The notes beneath the pieces are model-generated. The model was not told the origin of the DNA. It made no database searches and saw only the letters and a list, made by a program, of their open reading frames with translations. The position numbers were made by a program, and so were the translations under genes. Below, one piece after another: positions 56,956 through 64,000 of a DNA stretch of 64,000 nt; the first letter of the stretch is position 1, and every line of letters begins with the position of its first letter. The stretch is from NCBI GenBank assembly GCA_032117595.1, contig JAULYZ010000032.1, positions 59,135 through 123,134 of the forward strand, in the 5' to 3' direction. The stretch comes from WLJO01 sp032117595 (GTDB lineage: Bacteria; Actinomycetota; Acidimicrobiia; Acidimicrobiales; Ilumatobacteraceae).

Positions 56956-57876
56956 GTGCAGGAGGGTTCGAAGAAGGCGATTCTGGCGGCATTCTGCGCC
57001 AACCTCGGGATCTCCATCGCCAAGATCATCGGATTCGCCTTCACCCGGTCCGCCGGAATGCTGGCCGAGGCGGGACATTCGCTCGCCGACACCGGGAACC
57101 AGGCACTCCTGCTGCTCGGCTCGCGCCGGGCACGCCGCGCCCCCGACCCACGCAATCCCTTCGGACACGGACGCGAGCGGTACTTCTGGTCGTTCATCGT
57201 GGCGCTGGTGCTCTTCAGCATGGGCGGCCTCTTCGCTCTCTACGAGGGCATCAGGAAAGTGGCCCACCCGCACGAGACCAAGAACCTCGTGGTGGCCATC
57301 GTGATCCTCTCGATCGCCATTGGGCTCGAGACGGTGTCCCTCGCCACGGCGATCCGTGAGGCCAACCATGTGCGTCCGGCCGGCATGTCGTGGTGGCAGT
57401 TCGTGCGCACCTCCCGCTCGCCCGAGCTCCCGGTGGTCCTCCTCGAGGACATCGGTGCCGAGGCTGGCCTGTTCTTCGCCCTCGGCGGCGTGCTGCTGTC
57501 GCACTTCACGCACAACCCGGTGTGGGACGCGATCGCCTCCATCGCAATCGGTGTGCTGCTCACAGTGATCGCCATCATCCTCGCCGTGGAGATGAAGGCC
57601 GCGCTGCTCGGCGAGACGGCAACGGGCGAGAGCGAGGATCGAATTCGATCGGCGGTCACCTCACACCCGTCGGTCCGCAGCCTCATTCACCTGAAGACCC
57701 AGCACATCGGGCCCGAGCAGTTGCTCGTCGGCGTGAAGGTGGAGTTCGACGGCTCGCTCACCATGAACCAACTCGCGTCAGCGATCAACGGTGTGGAGTC
57801 AGCGATCCGCTCCCGGGAGCCGATGGCCCAGACGGTGTACGTCGAGCCCGACATCCGACGGCCGACGGGCGGGTGA
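56956..57876 (+). CDS. Cation diffusion facilitator (CDF) transporter
   Basis: A 306-residue efflux transporter for divalent metals (Zn, Fe, Mn or Co). TM1 and TM2 contain AEAGHSLADTGNQ with the HxxxD metal site. FGHGRERYFWSF at TM3 is a CDF hallmark. TM5 has LEDIGAEAGLFF with acidic residues. A C-terminal cytoplasmic ferredoxin-like domain (SHPSVRSLIHLKTQHIGPEQLLVGVKVEF) follows. The GTG start is the first codon of similarity. The DMT transporter gene follows after 4 bp in what seems to be one operon. Confidence 0.9.
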   Translation: MQEGSKKAILAAFCANLGISIAKIIGFAFTRSAGMLAEAGHSLADTGNQALLLLGSRRARRAPDPRNPFGHGRERYFWSFIVALVLFSMGGLFALYEGIRKVAHPHETKNLVVAIVILSIAIGLETVSLATAIREANHVRPAGMSWWQFVRTSRSPELPVVLLEDIGAEAGLFFALGGVLLSHFTHNPVWDAIASIAIGVLLTVIAIILAVEMKAALLGETATGESEDRIRSAVTSHPSVRSLIHLKTQHIGPEQLLVGVKVEFDGSLTMNQLASAINGVESAIRSREPMAQTVYVEPDIRRPTGG

Positions 57877-57880
57877 ACCG

Positions 57881-58801
57881 GTGACCAACGCGCTGACGGC
57901 GGTGCGCGGCCATGCCCGCCGCCTCGATGCCGGCTGGCCGGCGCTCATCACCTCGGTGGTAGTGCTCTCCCTCGGCTCCACCGTTGCGAAGAAGACCGGA
58001 ACGCCCGGTATCACGCTCGCGTGCGTGCGCTCCCTCATTGCGTGCGCGGCATGGCAGTTGATCCTCGCGTTCCGGGGCAAGCACATCACCTGGGCAGGAA
58101 TGAAGGTCGCTGCACTCCCCGGAGCGATGTTCGGGCTCAACATCGCGTGCTTCTTCACTGCGGTGCAGCACACCCGGGTCGCCAACGTCGAGTTCCTCGG
58201 CGCCCTCGGCCCACTCGTGATCGTTCCGGCGAGTGCGCTCTTCTACCGCGAACGCATCCCGTGGCGCGCCCTCGTCTGGGCCGGTCCGGCCATCGGCGGT
58301 GTCGCCATCGTGGCGCTGCTGAGCGAGAGGAACCAGGGCGAGTCGAACGTGTTCGGCGTGGTGATGGCGATCGGTTCGATCTTCACGTGGGCGTCGTACC
58401 TGCTGCTCTCCAAGCGCTTCCGTCCCCGCATGGACATCGGGGAGTTCATGGCGTGCACCTCGCTGTCGGCCGGGATCGTCGTCCTCCCGTGGTCCATCAC
58501 ACAGGGCTTCGTCACGGCAGTGCCCGCTCACGGCTGGCCCTGGCTCCTGCTGCTCACGCTGAGCAACGGCGTCATCGCCCACACTCTCATCCTCGTCGCC
58601 CAGAAACACCTCGCGCTCGGGACAATCTCCACGATGCAGGTGTCCCAGCCCGCGCTCGCAGCCGCTGCGGCGTGGCTGCTGCTCGGTGAGTCCGTTCGTC
58701 CCGTGCAGTTCATCGGTATGGGTGTCGTGATCGGCTCGCTCGTGCTCTATTCGCTCACCGTGCAACGTGCCGCGTTCCCGTGGGAGCGCAGCCGCCGCTA
58801 G
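57881..58801 (+). CDS. DMT-superfamily (EamA) transporter
   Basis: A 306-residue protein with ten predicted helices as two EamA repeats. VEFLGALGPLVIVPASALFYRERIPWRALVW in the first (residues 103-133) and QVSQPALAAAAAWLLLGESVRPVQFIG in the second (residues 255-281) are the helix-9-like ends of each repeat. It probably exports amino acids or other metabolites. The GTG start is 4 bp after the CDF stop. Its TAG stop forms the first half of a -10-like TAGCAT in front of the TPP riboswitch. Confidence 0.85.
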   Translation: MTNALTAVRGHARRLDAGWPALITSVVVLSLGSTVAKKTGTPGITLACVRSLIACAAWQLILAFRGKHITWAGMKVAALPGAMFGLNIACFFTAVQHTRVANVEFLGALGPLVIVPASALFYRERIPWRALVWAGPAIGGVAIVALLSERNQGESNVFGVVMAIGSIFTWASYLLLSKRFRPRMDIGEFMACTSLSAGIVVLPWSITQGFVTAVPAHGWPWLLLLTLSNGVIAHTLILVAQKHLALGTISTMQVSQPALAAAAAWLLLGESVRPVQFIGMGVVIGSLVLYSLTVQRAAFPWERSRR

Positions 58802-58804
58802 CAT
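58799..58804 (+). promoter_or_regulatory. Candidate -10 box TAGCAT for the thiamine operon
   Basis: TAGCAT overlaps the stop codon of the DMT gene. Transcription would start near 58811, immediately before the riboswitch aptamer. No clear -35 was recognised. Confidence 0.35.
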
Positions 58805-58814
58805 CGCGTCGACA

Positions 58815-58909
58815 ACCAACGGGGAGCTCGGGGTACCGCCGGGCTGAGAGGGTGCGCCGCCGCCACCGACCCGAGAACCTGATCTGGGTAATGCCAGCGG
58901 AGGGATGCG
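58815..58909 (+). promoter_or_regulatory. TPP riboswitch (THI element)
   Basis: The aptamer core is unmistakable: GGGCTGAGAGGGT (about 58840) and ACCCGAGAACCTGATCTG followed by GGTAATGCCAGCGGAGGGA (58870-58905), the conserved TPP-binding strands. The 3' end of the aptamer contains GGAGGG (58899-58904), 5 nt before the ATG at 58910, so the Shine-Dalgarno is itself part of the aptamer. Binding of TPP should therefore block ribosome access directly, with no separate expression platform. It controls thiamine pyrophosphokinase and the ThiBPQ importer. Confidence 0.96.
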
Positions 58910-59593
58910 ATGCGAACTGCAGTGGTCTTCGTCGGGGGCGATCCTCCCCACCCGGGTGCACTGATGTGCATCCCCGCCGAGCGCATCGTGATCGCAGCGG
59001 ACTCCGGCTACGACCATGCACGGGCCGCCGGCTTCGAGGTCGACCTCGTGGTGGGCGACCTGGACTCGATCTCGCCCGCGGGCCTCGCCGAGCTGCGGGC
59101 CAGCAGCACCGCCGTGGAGCAGCACCCGAGCGACAAGGATCTCACCGACACCGAACTCGCCCTGCGTGCGGGCGCCGCGTCCGGTGCCGCAGCACTGATC
59201 GTGGTGTCGGGCGGCGGGGATCGGCTCGACCACTCGATCGGGGCGATCATGGCGCTCGTCGACCCGGCACTCGGCCACGTGCAGGTGGAGGCGTGGTGGG
59301 GCACCGCCCACGTCCTCGCCGTGCGCGGCCCACGCACCTGCCGGATCGAGGGAAACGTCGGCGACACGATCTCGCTGCTGCCGGTCGGCGGGCCCGCTGC
59401 AGGCATCGTCGCGCGCGGCGTGCGGTACCCACTCGATGGCGAGACGCTGCACCCGACATCAAGCCGCGGCGTGAGCAACTTGCTCACCGAACCCGCTGCT
59501 CACCTCGAGATCGCCAGCGGGGCACTCCTCGTGGTGCGCCCGCACGCACTCATCACCGATGGAACACACCACAAGGAGCAGACGTCATCGTGA
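58910..59593 (+). CDS. thiN: Thiamine pyrophosphokinase
   Basis: A 227-residue TPK that converts imported thiamine to thiamine diphosphate with ATP. ADSGYDHA, VGDLDSIS and PSDKDLTDTELAL carry the Mg-ATP residues; GGGDRLDHSIG starts the second lobe, and a C-terminal beta domain (SRGVSNLLT) binds thiamine. The operon joins thiamine uptake (ThiBPQ) with its activation. The ATG follows the riboswitch-embedded GGAGGG. The stop overlaps the ThiB start by 4 bp. Confidence 0.93.
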   Translation: MRTAVVFVGGDPPHPGALMCIPAERIVIAADSGYDHARAAGFEVDLVVGDLDSISPAGLAELRASSTAVEQHPSDKDLTDTELALRAGAASGAAALIVVSGGGDRLDHSIGAIMALVDPALGHVQVEAWWGTAHVLAVRGPRTCRIEGNVGDTISLLPVGGPAAGIVARGVRYPLDGETLHPTSSRGVSNLLTEPAAHLEIASGALLVVRPHALITDGTHHKEQTSS

Positions 59594-60696
59594 TTCCCCG
59601 CAGCAACGACACGCGCCACACCCCACGGCGGCACCGCTCGGTCCGGGGTGCTGCAGCGATGGCGCTCTCCGGGTTTGCCGTGCTGGCGGCGTGCTCCTGC
59701 AGCAGCGGCGGGGACGACAGTGCCGGGGTCACGCTCACCCTCCTCGCCTACGACTCCTTCGTGGAGCCCGAGTCCCTCGCAACCTTCACCGAGCAGACAG
59801 GCATCTCGGTGGAGGTCGCAAGGAGCGGCGACACCGGGACCCTCGTGAACAAGGCGATCCTCACCAAGGGTCGCCCCGAGGGCGATGTTCTCTGGGGGCT
59901 CGACTCGAATCTGCTGTCCCGGGCCCTTGCCGAGGACGGCCTCTTCATCGCGTACGAATCCAAGGCACTCGAACAACTCGACCCGTCGGTGACTGCGCTG
60001 GTCCCCGGTCACGAGGTGACCCCCGTGAACGTCGGTGACGTGTGCCTGAACTACGACCGCGCATGGTTTGCGTCGCGCAACATTGCGCCGCCCGACACGC
60101 TCGAGGACCTCGTCACCGCTGACTTCAAGGACCTTCTCGTCGTCCAGAACCCAGCCACGTCGTCGCCCGGGCTCGCCTTCCTGCTTGCCTCGGTCGCCCG
60201 CTTCGGCGAGGACGGTTTCGTCGGCTGGTGGGAGCAGTTGCGGGCCAACGGCGTACGGGTGGTGGATTCGTGGGACACGGCGTACTACGACGAGTTCACC
60301 GCAGGGGGCGGTACCGGTTCCCGCCCGATCGTGGTGAGCTACGCCTCGAGCCCGCCGGCAACGATCATCTACGCAGAGGATCCAAAGCCCACCGAACCGC
60401 TCACGGGGTCGGTGGAGGCGTCGTGCTACCGCAACGTCGAGTTCGCGGGAATCCTCGACGGCACCGAACACGAGGATGCTGCGCAGCAACTGATCGACTT
60501 CCTCGTGAGCGAGACGTTCCAGGCCGAGCTTCCGCTCACCAACTTCGTCTACCCGGTCCGTACCGGTGTAGCCCTGCCCGACCTCTTCGAGCGCTTCGCC
60601 CGGCCGGCTGCGACGCCGCTCGCCCTCGATCCGACCGAGGTCGGGGCGAAACGAGACCAGTGGATCACGACGTGGACCGACACCGTGCTCGGCTGA
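59590..60696 (+). CDS. thiB: Thiamine ABC transporter, substrate-binding lipoprotein
   Basis: A 368-residue periplasmic-type binding protein. The signal ends in VLAACS, a lipobox with Cys35 as lipid anchor. LLAYDSF near residue 53 begins the fold and matches the ThiB start; VGDVCLNYDRAWF, NPATSSPGLAFLL and SWDTAYYDEFTAGGG continue the ThiB/TbpA pattern. It binds thiamine or its phosphates outside the membrane. The GTG at 59590 overlaps the kinase stop (GTGA); an in-frame extension far upstream is not a gene. Confidence 0.92.
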   Translation: MIPRSNDTRHTPRRHRSVRGAAAMALSGFAVLAACSCSSGGDDSAGVTLTLLAYDSFVEPESLATFTEQTGISVEVARSGDTGTLVNKAILTKGRPEGDVLWGLDSNLLSRALAEDGLFIAYESKALEQLDPSVTALVPGHEVTPVNVGDVCLNYDRAWFASRNIAPPDTLEDLVTADFKDLLVVQNPATSSPGLAFLLASVARFGEDGFVGWWEQLRANGVRVVDSWDTAYYDEFTAGGGTGSRPIVVSYASSPPATIIYAEDPKPTEPLTGSVEASCYRNVEFAGILDGTEHEDAAQQLIDFLVSETFQAELPLTNFVYPVRTGVALPDLFERFARPAATPLALDPTEVGAKRDQWITTWTDTVLG

Positions 60697-62288
60697 GCCC
60701 CGGATGGGTGCCGTGGCTCCTCGCCGTGGTGCCGGTGTGCTTCCTCGGGCTGTTCTTCGTCTGGCCCGTGGCATCGATCATCGCCCGCGGACTCGATGCA
60801 GGCGCTCTCGGCGACGTCCTCGGCTCTTCCCGCCTCCGCGGCATCATCTGGTTCACGTTCTGGCAGGCACTGCTGTGCGCCGCCATCACGCTCGCCGTCG
60901 GTCTGGCGCCGGCCATCGTGCTGGCGCGCTACCGGTTCCCCGGTCGTCGTGTGCTCCTTGCGGTGGTGACGGTTCCCTTCGTCCTGCCCACGGTGGTCGT
61001 GGGCTCGGCGTTCCTCGCGCTCCTGCCGACAGGATGGCACCGCACGGTGCCGGCCGTCATCGTCGCCCACGTATGGGTCAACATCTCGGTGGTGGTGCGG
61101 ACCGTGGGCAGCGCCGTCGCCCAACTCGACCCGGCGCTCGGAGATGCCGCAGCAACACTCGGCGCCGGCCCGTTGCAGCGCCTCCGGCACATCACCCTGC
61201 CCCTCCTCGCACCCACGATCGGCGCATCGGGCGCCGTGGTGTTCCTGTTCTGCTTCACCTCGTTCGGCATCGTGCGACTCCTCGGCGGGCCGGGCCGCCC
61301 CACCCTCGAGGTGGAGATCTGGCGCACCACCACACAATTGCTCGATCTCCGCACGGCAGCGGTACTCGCACTGGTCCAGCTGGTCCTCGTCGTGTCGCTC
61401 ATGGGCCTGTGGGCAGTGTTCTCCGCTCGGTCGGCGCAGCCCACCGGTGCACGGCCGCTGGGCAACCTGCGCTCGCCGAGCACCACCGCACAGCGCTGGC
61501 TGACCGGCATCACCGCACTGGCAACGGCTCTCGTCGTGGTCGTACCGCTCGTGGTCCTGCTCACGCGATCGTTGCGGCCATCGATTGCGGGCTGGTCGCT
61601 CGACGCGTGGCGTGCGGTGTTCGGCAGGGCATCGACCACAGGGCGCCCCACGGTCGATGCACCGTGGGAGAGCCTGCTCGCATCGCTGCGCATCGGCATC
61701 GTGGCAACCCTCATCGCCGCAACCGTCGGCACACTCGCGGCGTGCGCCGTGGCCGGGGCGCGGCGCGGTGGGCGGCTCCTCGACACGGGCCTGATGCTGC
61801 CGCTCGGCACGTCGGCGGTGACGGTCGGCTTCGGGCTGCTCATCACCCTCGACACCCCACCGTTCGACCTGCGCGGAACCTGGATCATGATCCCGCTCGG
61901 TCAGGCGCTGGTGGCGCTCCCCTTCGTGGTGCGCGTGGTGCTCCCGGCACTCCGCTCGGTCGATCCCGGCCTGCGCGAAGCAGCAGCGACACTGGGCGCT
62001 GCGCCGCTGCGCACCTGGCTGGAGATCGACCTTCCTGTCATCCGACGAGCCCTCGGCGCTGCCGCCGGCTTCGCGCTCGCCATGTCGCTCGGCGAGTTCG
62101 GGGCAACCAGCTTCCTCACCCGTGTGGGCAACGAGACAGCACCCATCACCATTGCGCGGCTGCTGGGTCGACCGAGCCAGCTGAACCTCGCCACATCGTC
62201 CGCACTCGCAACCCTCCTTGCGGCGGTGACGCTGCTTGCGATCCTTGCCGTGGACCGCCTCCGCGGCGAACAAGGGGCCGGATTCTGA
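60672..62288 (+). CDS. thiP: Thiamine ABC transporter, permease
   Basis: A 538-residue membrane permease made of two fused halves of about six helices, as in ThiP. Both EAA loops are present: GDAAATLGAGPLQRLRHITLPLL in the first half (residues 158-180) and REAAATLGAAPLRTWLEIDLPVI in the second. No ATG exists; GTG 60672 is the most upstream usable start and overlaps the ThiB stop by 25 bp, while GTG 60708 is an alternative. It passes thiamine into the cell with ThiQ. Confidence 0.92.
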   Translation: MDRHRARLSPGWVPWLLAVVPVCFLGLFFVWPVASIIARGLDAGALGDVLGSSRLRGIIWFTFWQALLCAAITLAVGLAPAIVLARYRFPGRRVLLAVVTVPFVLPTVVVGSAFLALLPTGWHRTVPAVIVAHVWVNISVVVRTVGSAVAQLDPALGDAAATLGAGPLQRLRHITLPLLAPTIGASGAVVFLFCFTSFGIVRLLGGPGRPTLEVEIWRTTTQLLDLRTAAVLALVQLVLVVSLMGLWAVFSARSAQPTGARPLGNLRSPSTTAQRWLTGITALATALVVVVPLVVLLTRSLRPSIAGWSLDAWRAVFGRASTTGRPTVDAPWESLLASLRIGIVATLIAATVGTLAACAVAGARRGGRLLDTGLMLPLGTSAVTVGFGLLITLDTPPFDLRGTWIMIPLGQALVALPFVVRVVLPALRSVDPGLREAAATLGAAPLRTWLEIDLPVIRRALGAAAGFALAMSLGEFGATSFLTRVGNETAPITIARLLGRPSQLNLATSSALATLLAAVTLLAILAVDRLRGEQGAGF

Positions 62289-62923
62289 TGCTCGACGTCG
62301 ACCGCGTGAGCATCCGGTACGAGGGCCAGCGCCTGCTCAACGGCGTGAACCTGCACGTCGGGACCTACGAGCGAGTGGCACTCGTGGGCCCGAGCGGGAG
62401 CGGGAAGAGCACGCTCCTGCGCATCATCGCAGGTCTTGTCCGACCCGAGGAGGGGAAGATCCGCTGGAACGGCATCGACGTCACCGACACCCCCACCCAC
62501 CGACGCGGGTTCGGTTTCGTGTTCCAGGACGAACAGCTCTTCCCGCACCGCACGGTGGGCGAGAACATCGCGTTCGGCATGAAGATGCAGGGCCTCGCGC
62601 GTGCAGAGCGTTCCTCACGGGTTGAGGAACTGCTTGCGCTCGTCGGGCTCGACGGATTCGCTCCGCGAAGCGTCACCACGCTCTCGGGCGGCGAGGCCAA
62701 ACGCGTTGCACTCGCGCGGGCGCTCGCCCCGCGTCCGGGCCTGCTGCTGCTCGACGAGCCGCTCACCGGGCTCGACCGCGACCTGCACGACCGACTCGCC
62801 GATGACCTCGCTGTGCTCCTCGACACTTCTCGGGTCACTGCGATCCTCGTGACCCACGATCTCGACGAGGCGGCCCGTGTTGCCCAGCGCACGGTCCGAC
62901 TGGCCGACCTCAGTCGGCCGTGA
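62288..62923 (+). CDS. thiQ: Thiamine ABC transporter, ATPase
   Basis: A 211-residue ABC ATPase. Walker A GPSGSGKST, Q-loop VFQDEQLFP, signature LSGGEAKRVALARAL, Walker B LLLLDEPLTGLD and H-loop VTHDLDEA are all intact. It is short, as ThiQ usually is (about 230 residues). The ATG at 62288 shares one base with the ThiP stop (TGATG). The last 14 bp overlap the convergent CopD-like gene. Confidence 0.94.
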   Translation: MLDVDRVSIRYEGQRLLNGVNLHVGTYERVALVGPSGSGKSTLLRIIAGLVRPEEGKIRWNGIDVTDTPTHRRGFGFVFQDEQLFPHRTVGENIAFGMKMQGLARAERSSRVEELLALVGLDGFAPRSVTTLSGGEAKRVALARALAPRPGLLLLDEPLTGLDRDLHDRLADDLAVLLDTSRVTAILVTHDLDEAARVAQRTVRLADLSRP

Positions 62924-64000
62924 CCTCCACCGACGTCGACAGCACGGTGGTGCCGGTGTCGTCGTCGACCTCGATCCGCACATCCCATGCACCGCCGGAC
63001 GGGATCTGCACGGCGTATGCGGAATAGTGGTCGGGACCGTCGGGCGAGAGCGGGATCACGAGGGATGTGAGCCCGCGCCCGGGATTGTCGAGCACGGCAC
63101 GAGCCGCGCGCGTCGGCTCGAAGGCGGCAGGGCGCGACACCACAAGGTGAACATCGTTCGAGCCGACGGCCGCGGGTGTGAGGGTGAACGTCACGGTGAC
63201 CCCGTCCACCGTCGCGCTCACGGTGACCGGCACCGCAGTCGGGCGCTCGTTCGGCGCTGCGCCGATGAGCCCTGCAGAGACCCCGACGAGCAGTAGCGCC
63301 AGTGCTGTCTCGACGGCGAGGAAGGAACGCACCGCCGAGAGGCCGAGGCGCCGGTACGCAGAGCGACCCATCGCCATGAGCAGGAGGATCAGGGCAACGA
63401 GCACGGTCTTGCCGAGCACCGTGCGTCCGTACGCGGTGTCGAGCAGCGAACCCGGACGCTCCACGATGCGCCACACCTGCAGCACACCGGTGACCACCAC
63501 CATTGCTGCCGCCCCAAAGGTGCCCTTCGCCCAGAGCGTCGCCAGACGCCCGCCGGAGTACAACGCGCGGTCGAGCACCATCAGGGCAAGGCCGCCGAGC
63601 CAGACGAGAGCCACGCCGAGGTGCACGGCGTCGAGCACAACACCCGCAGCAGCCAGGCGTCCGAGTGCTGCATGACCGGCGAGCGAGTGCGTCAGGACCA
63701 GACCGACACCGACGAGTGCACCCGACCAGCGCCATGCGCGCCCGGGCGACGAGCGCACCGCAGCGAACAACGAGAGTGCCGCCAGCGCGAGGGCGGCACG
63801 CGCAACGAGCAAGGCGCCGAGTCGCGTGTCGAGCACCGCCGACCAGCGGTCGCCGTCGACGAAGGCGCCCGCGCCACCCGAACCGGACAGGCCGCCCTGA
63901 GCACCGATGCCGAGCACGGCGACTGCAGCAGCAACTGCTGCCGCGACGGAACCGACCGAACGGGTGCGAGGCGTGGGCGCCGGGACGAGGAACGGGACAG
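62910..64000 (-). CDS. CopD-like copper-resistance membrane protein, 5' truncated by window edge
   Basis: Open to the window edge on the minus strand, so the true start is outside; at least 360 residues are here. About eight hydrophobic helices include a HSLAGHAALG segment and LDAVHLGVALVWLGGLALM, whose His residues are typical of CopD. GRTVLGKTVLVALILLLMAMG follows. The last 110 residues form a beta-rich domain outside the membrane (TVSATVDGVTVTFTLTPAAVGSND), a CopC/YtkA-like arrangement found in YcnJ-type fusions. The role is copper uptake or homeostasis. It is convergent with thiQ. Confidence 0.8.
   Translation of the reverse strand, partial: VPFLVPAPTPRTRSVGSVAAAVAAAVAVLGIGAQGGLSGSGGAGAFVDGDRWSAVLDTRLGALLVARAALALAALSLFAAVRSSPGRAWRWSGALVGVGLVLTHSLAGHAALGRLAAAGVVLDAVHLGVALVWLGGLALMVLDRALYSGGRLATLWAKGTFGAAAMVVVTGVLQVWRIVERPGSLLDTAYGRTVLGKTVLVALILLLMAMGRSAYRRLGLSAVRSFLAVETALALLLVGVSAGLIGAAPNERPTAVPVTVSATVDGVTVTFTLTPAAVGSNDVHLVVSRPAAFEPTRAARAVLDNPGRGLTSLVIPLSPDGPDHYSAYAVQIPSGGAWDVRIEVDDDTGTTVLSTSVEVTAD

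Noticed and set aside
58780..59589. In-frame upstream extension of thiB overlapping the riboswitch and thiN
   Set aside because: It would read through a different frame of the TPP riboswitch and kinase; the lipoprotein signal begins at GTG 59590.
1..64000. Mobile elements, prophage, toxin-antitoxin or CRISPR arrays
   Set aside because: No transposase, integrase, terminal inverted repeats, att-like duplication at the tRNA-Leu, or regularly spaced repeats were seen; base composition and codon style look uniform.

Overview
The window is 64 kb of GC-rich chromosome from an actinobacterium, most plausibly of the class Acidimicrobiia. The clues are an actinobacterial-type bL37 ribosomal micro-protein, mycobacterium-like gene families (an XRE lipid-droplet regulator, a Ruc-type chaperone, luciferase-like oxidoreductases, an MMPL exporter) and start codons of two classes: leaderless starts behind a TAnnnT box, and Shine-Dalgarno-led starts. 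The assignment rests on gene content alone. No insertion sequence, phage, plasmid function or CRISPR array was seen. No stretch above about 300 bp lacks a gene. Many genes overlap by 4 bp (GTGA/ATGA) and mark operons.

Layout, 0-16.9 kb: a cut-off HAD hydrolase; a D-amino-acid module (D-acylase-type amidohydrolase plus D-threonine-aldolase-like enzyme); an acyl-CoA carboxyltransferase; a PRISE-type reductase; an operon of fused tautomerase and luciferase-like oxidoreductase; a purine pair (PNP plus amidohydrolase); a secreted GDSL hydrolase; a cyclase-family enzyme; a 68-aa secreted peptide; a DUF1800/DUF1501 pair with a Tat signal; and an MFS transporter.

16.9-30.7 kb: a polyester/lipid-granule locus (phasin-like protein, XRE regulator, PhaE-like, PhaC, acetyltransferase, divergent FadD-type ligase and alpha/beta hydrolase); a NarL-type two-component system divergent from an MMPL exporter; tRNA-Leu(TAA); an MFS transporter; an HAD phosphatase; two small poorly known genes; and bL37.

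30.7-47 kb: YchF, a YbjN-like protein, an unusual PEP-utiliser mobile-domain protein, an MFS transporter, a PhyH dioxygenase, a luciferase-like oxidoreductase, an alpha/beta hydrolase, then a CIRCE operator in front of a cysteine-free Ruc/FmdB homologue. UppP, a TldD-PmbA-PHP operon, a FlK-like thioesterase, a glyoxalase-like protein, a membrane protein and an ILVBL-like ThDP enzyme follow.

47-64 kb: a PAP2-like phosphatase, an SDR, dxs and an IMPase-like protein; an operon coupling a degenerate HMG-CoA-synthase/DUF35 fusion, an SCP-x-type thiolase and a secreted beta-propeller; NfuA; a FabG-like SDR; CDF and DMT transporters; a TPP riboswitch controlling thiamine pyrophosphokinase plus the ThiBPQ importer; and a cut-off CopD-like membrane protein.

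The most unusual signals are the heat-shock-operator-controlled Ruc homologue that has lost all its zinc/redox cysteines, the HMGCS-like protein missing both catalytic and zinc cysteines beside an intact thiolase, and the compact granule locus.
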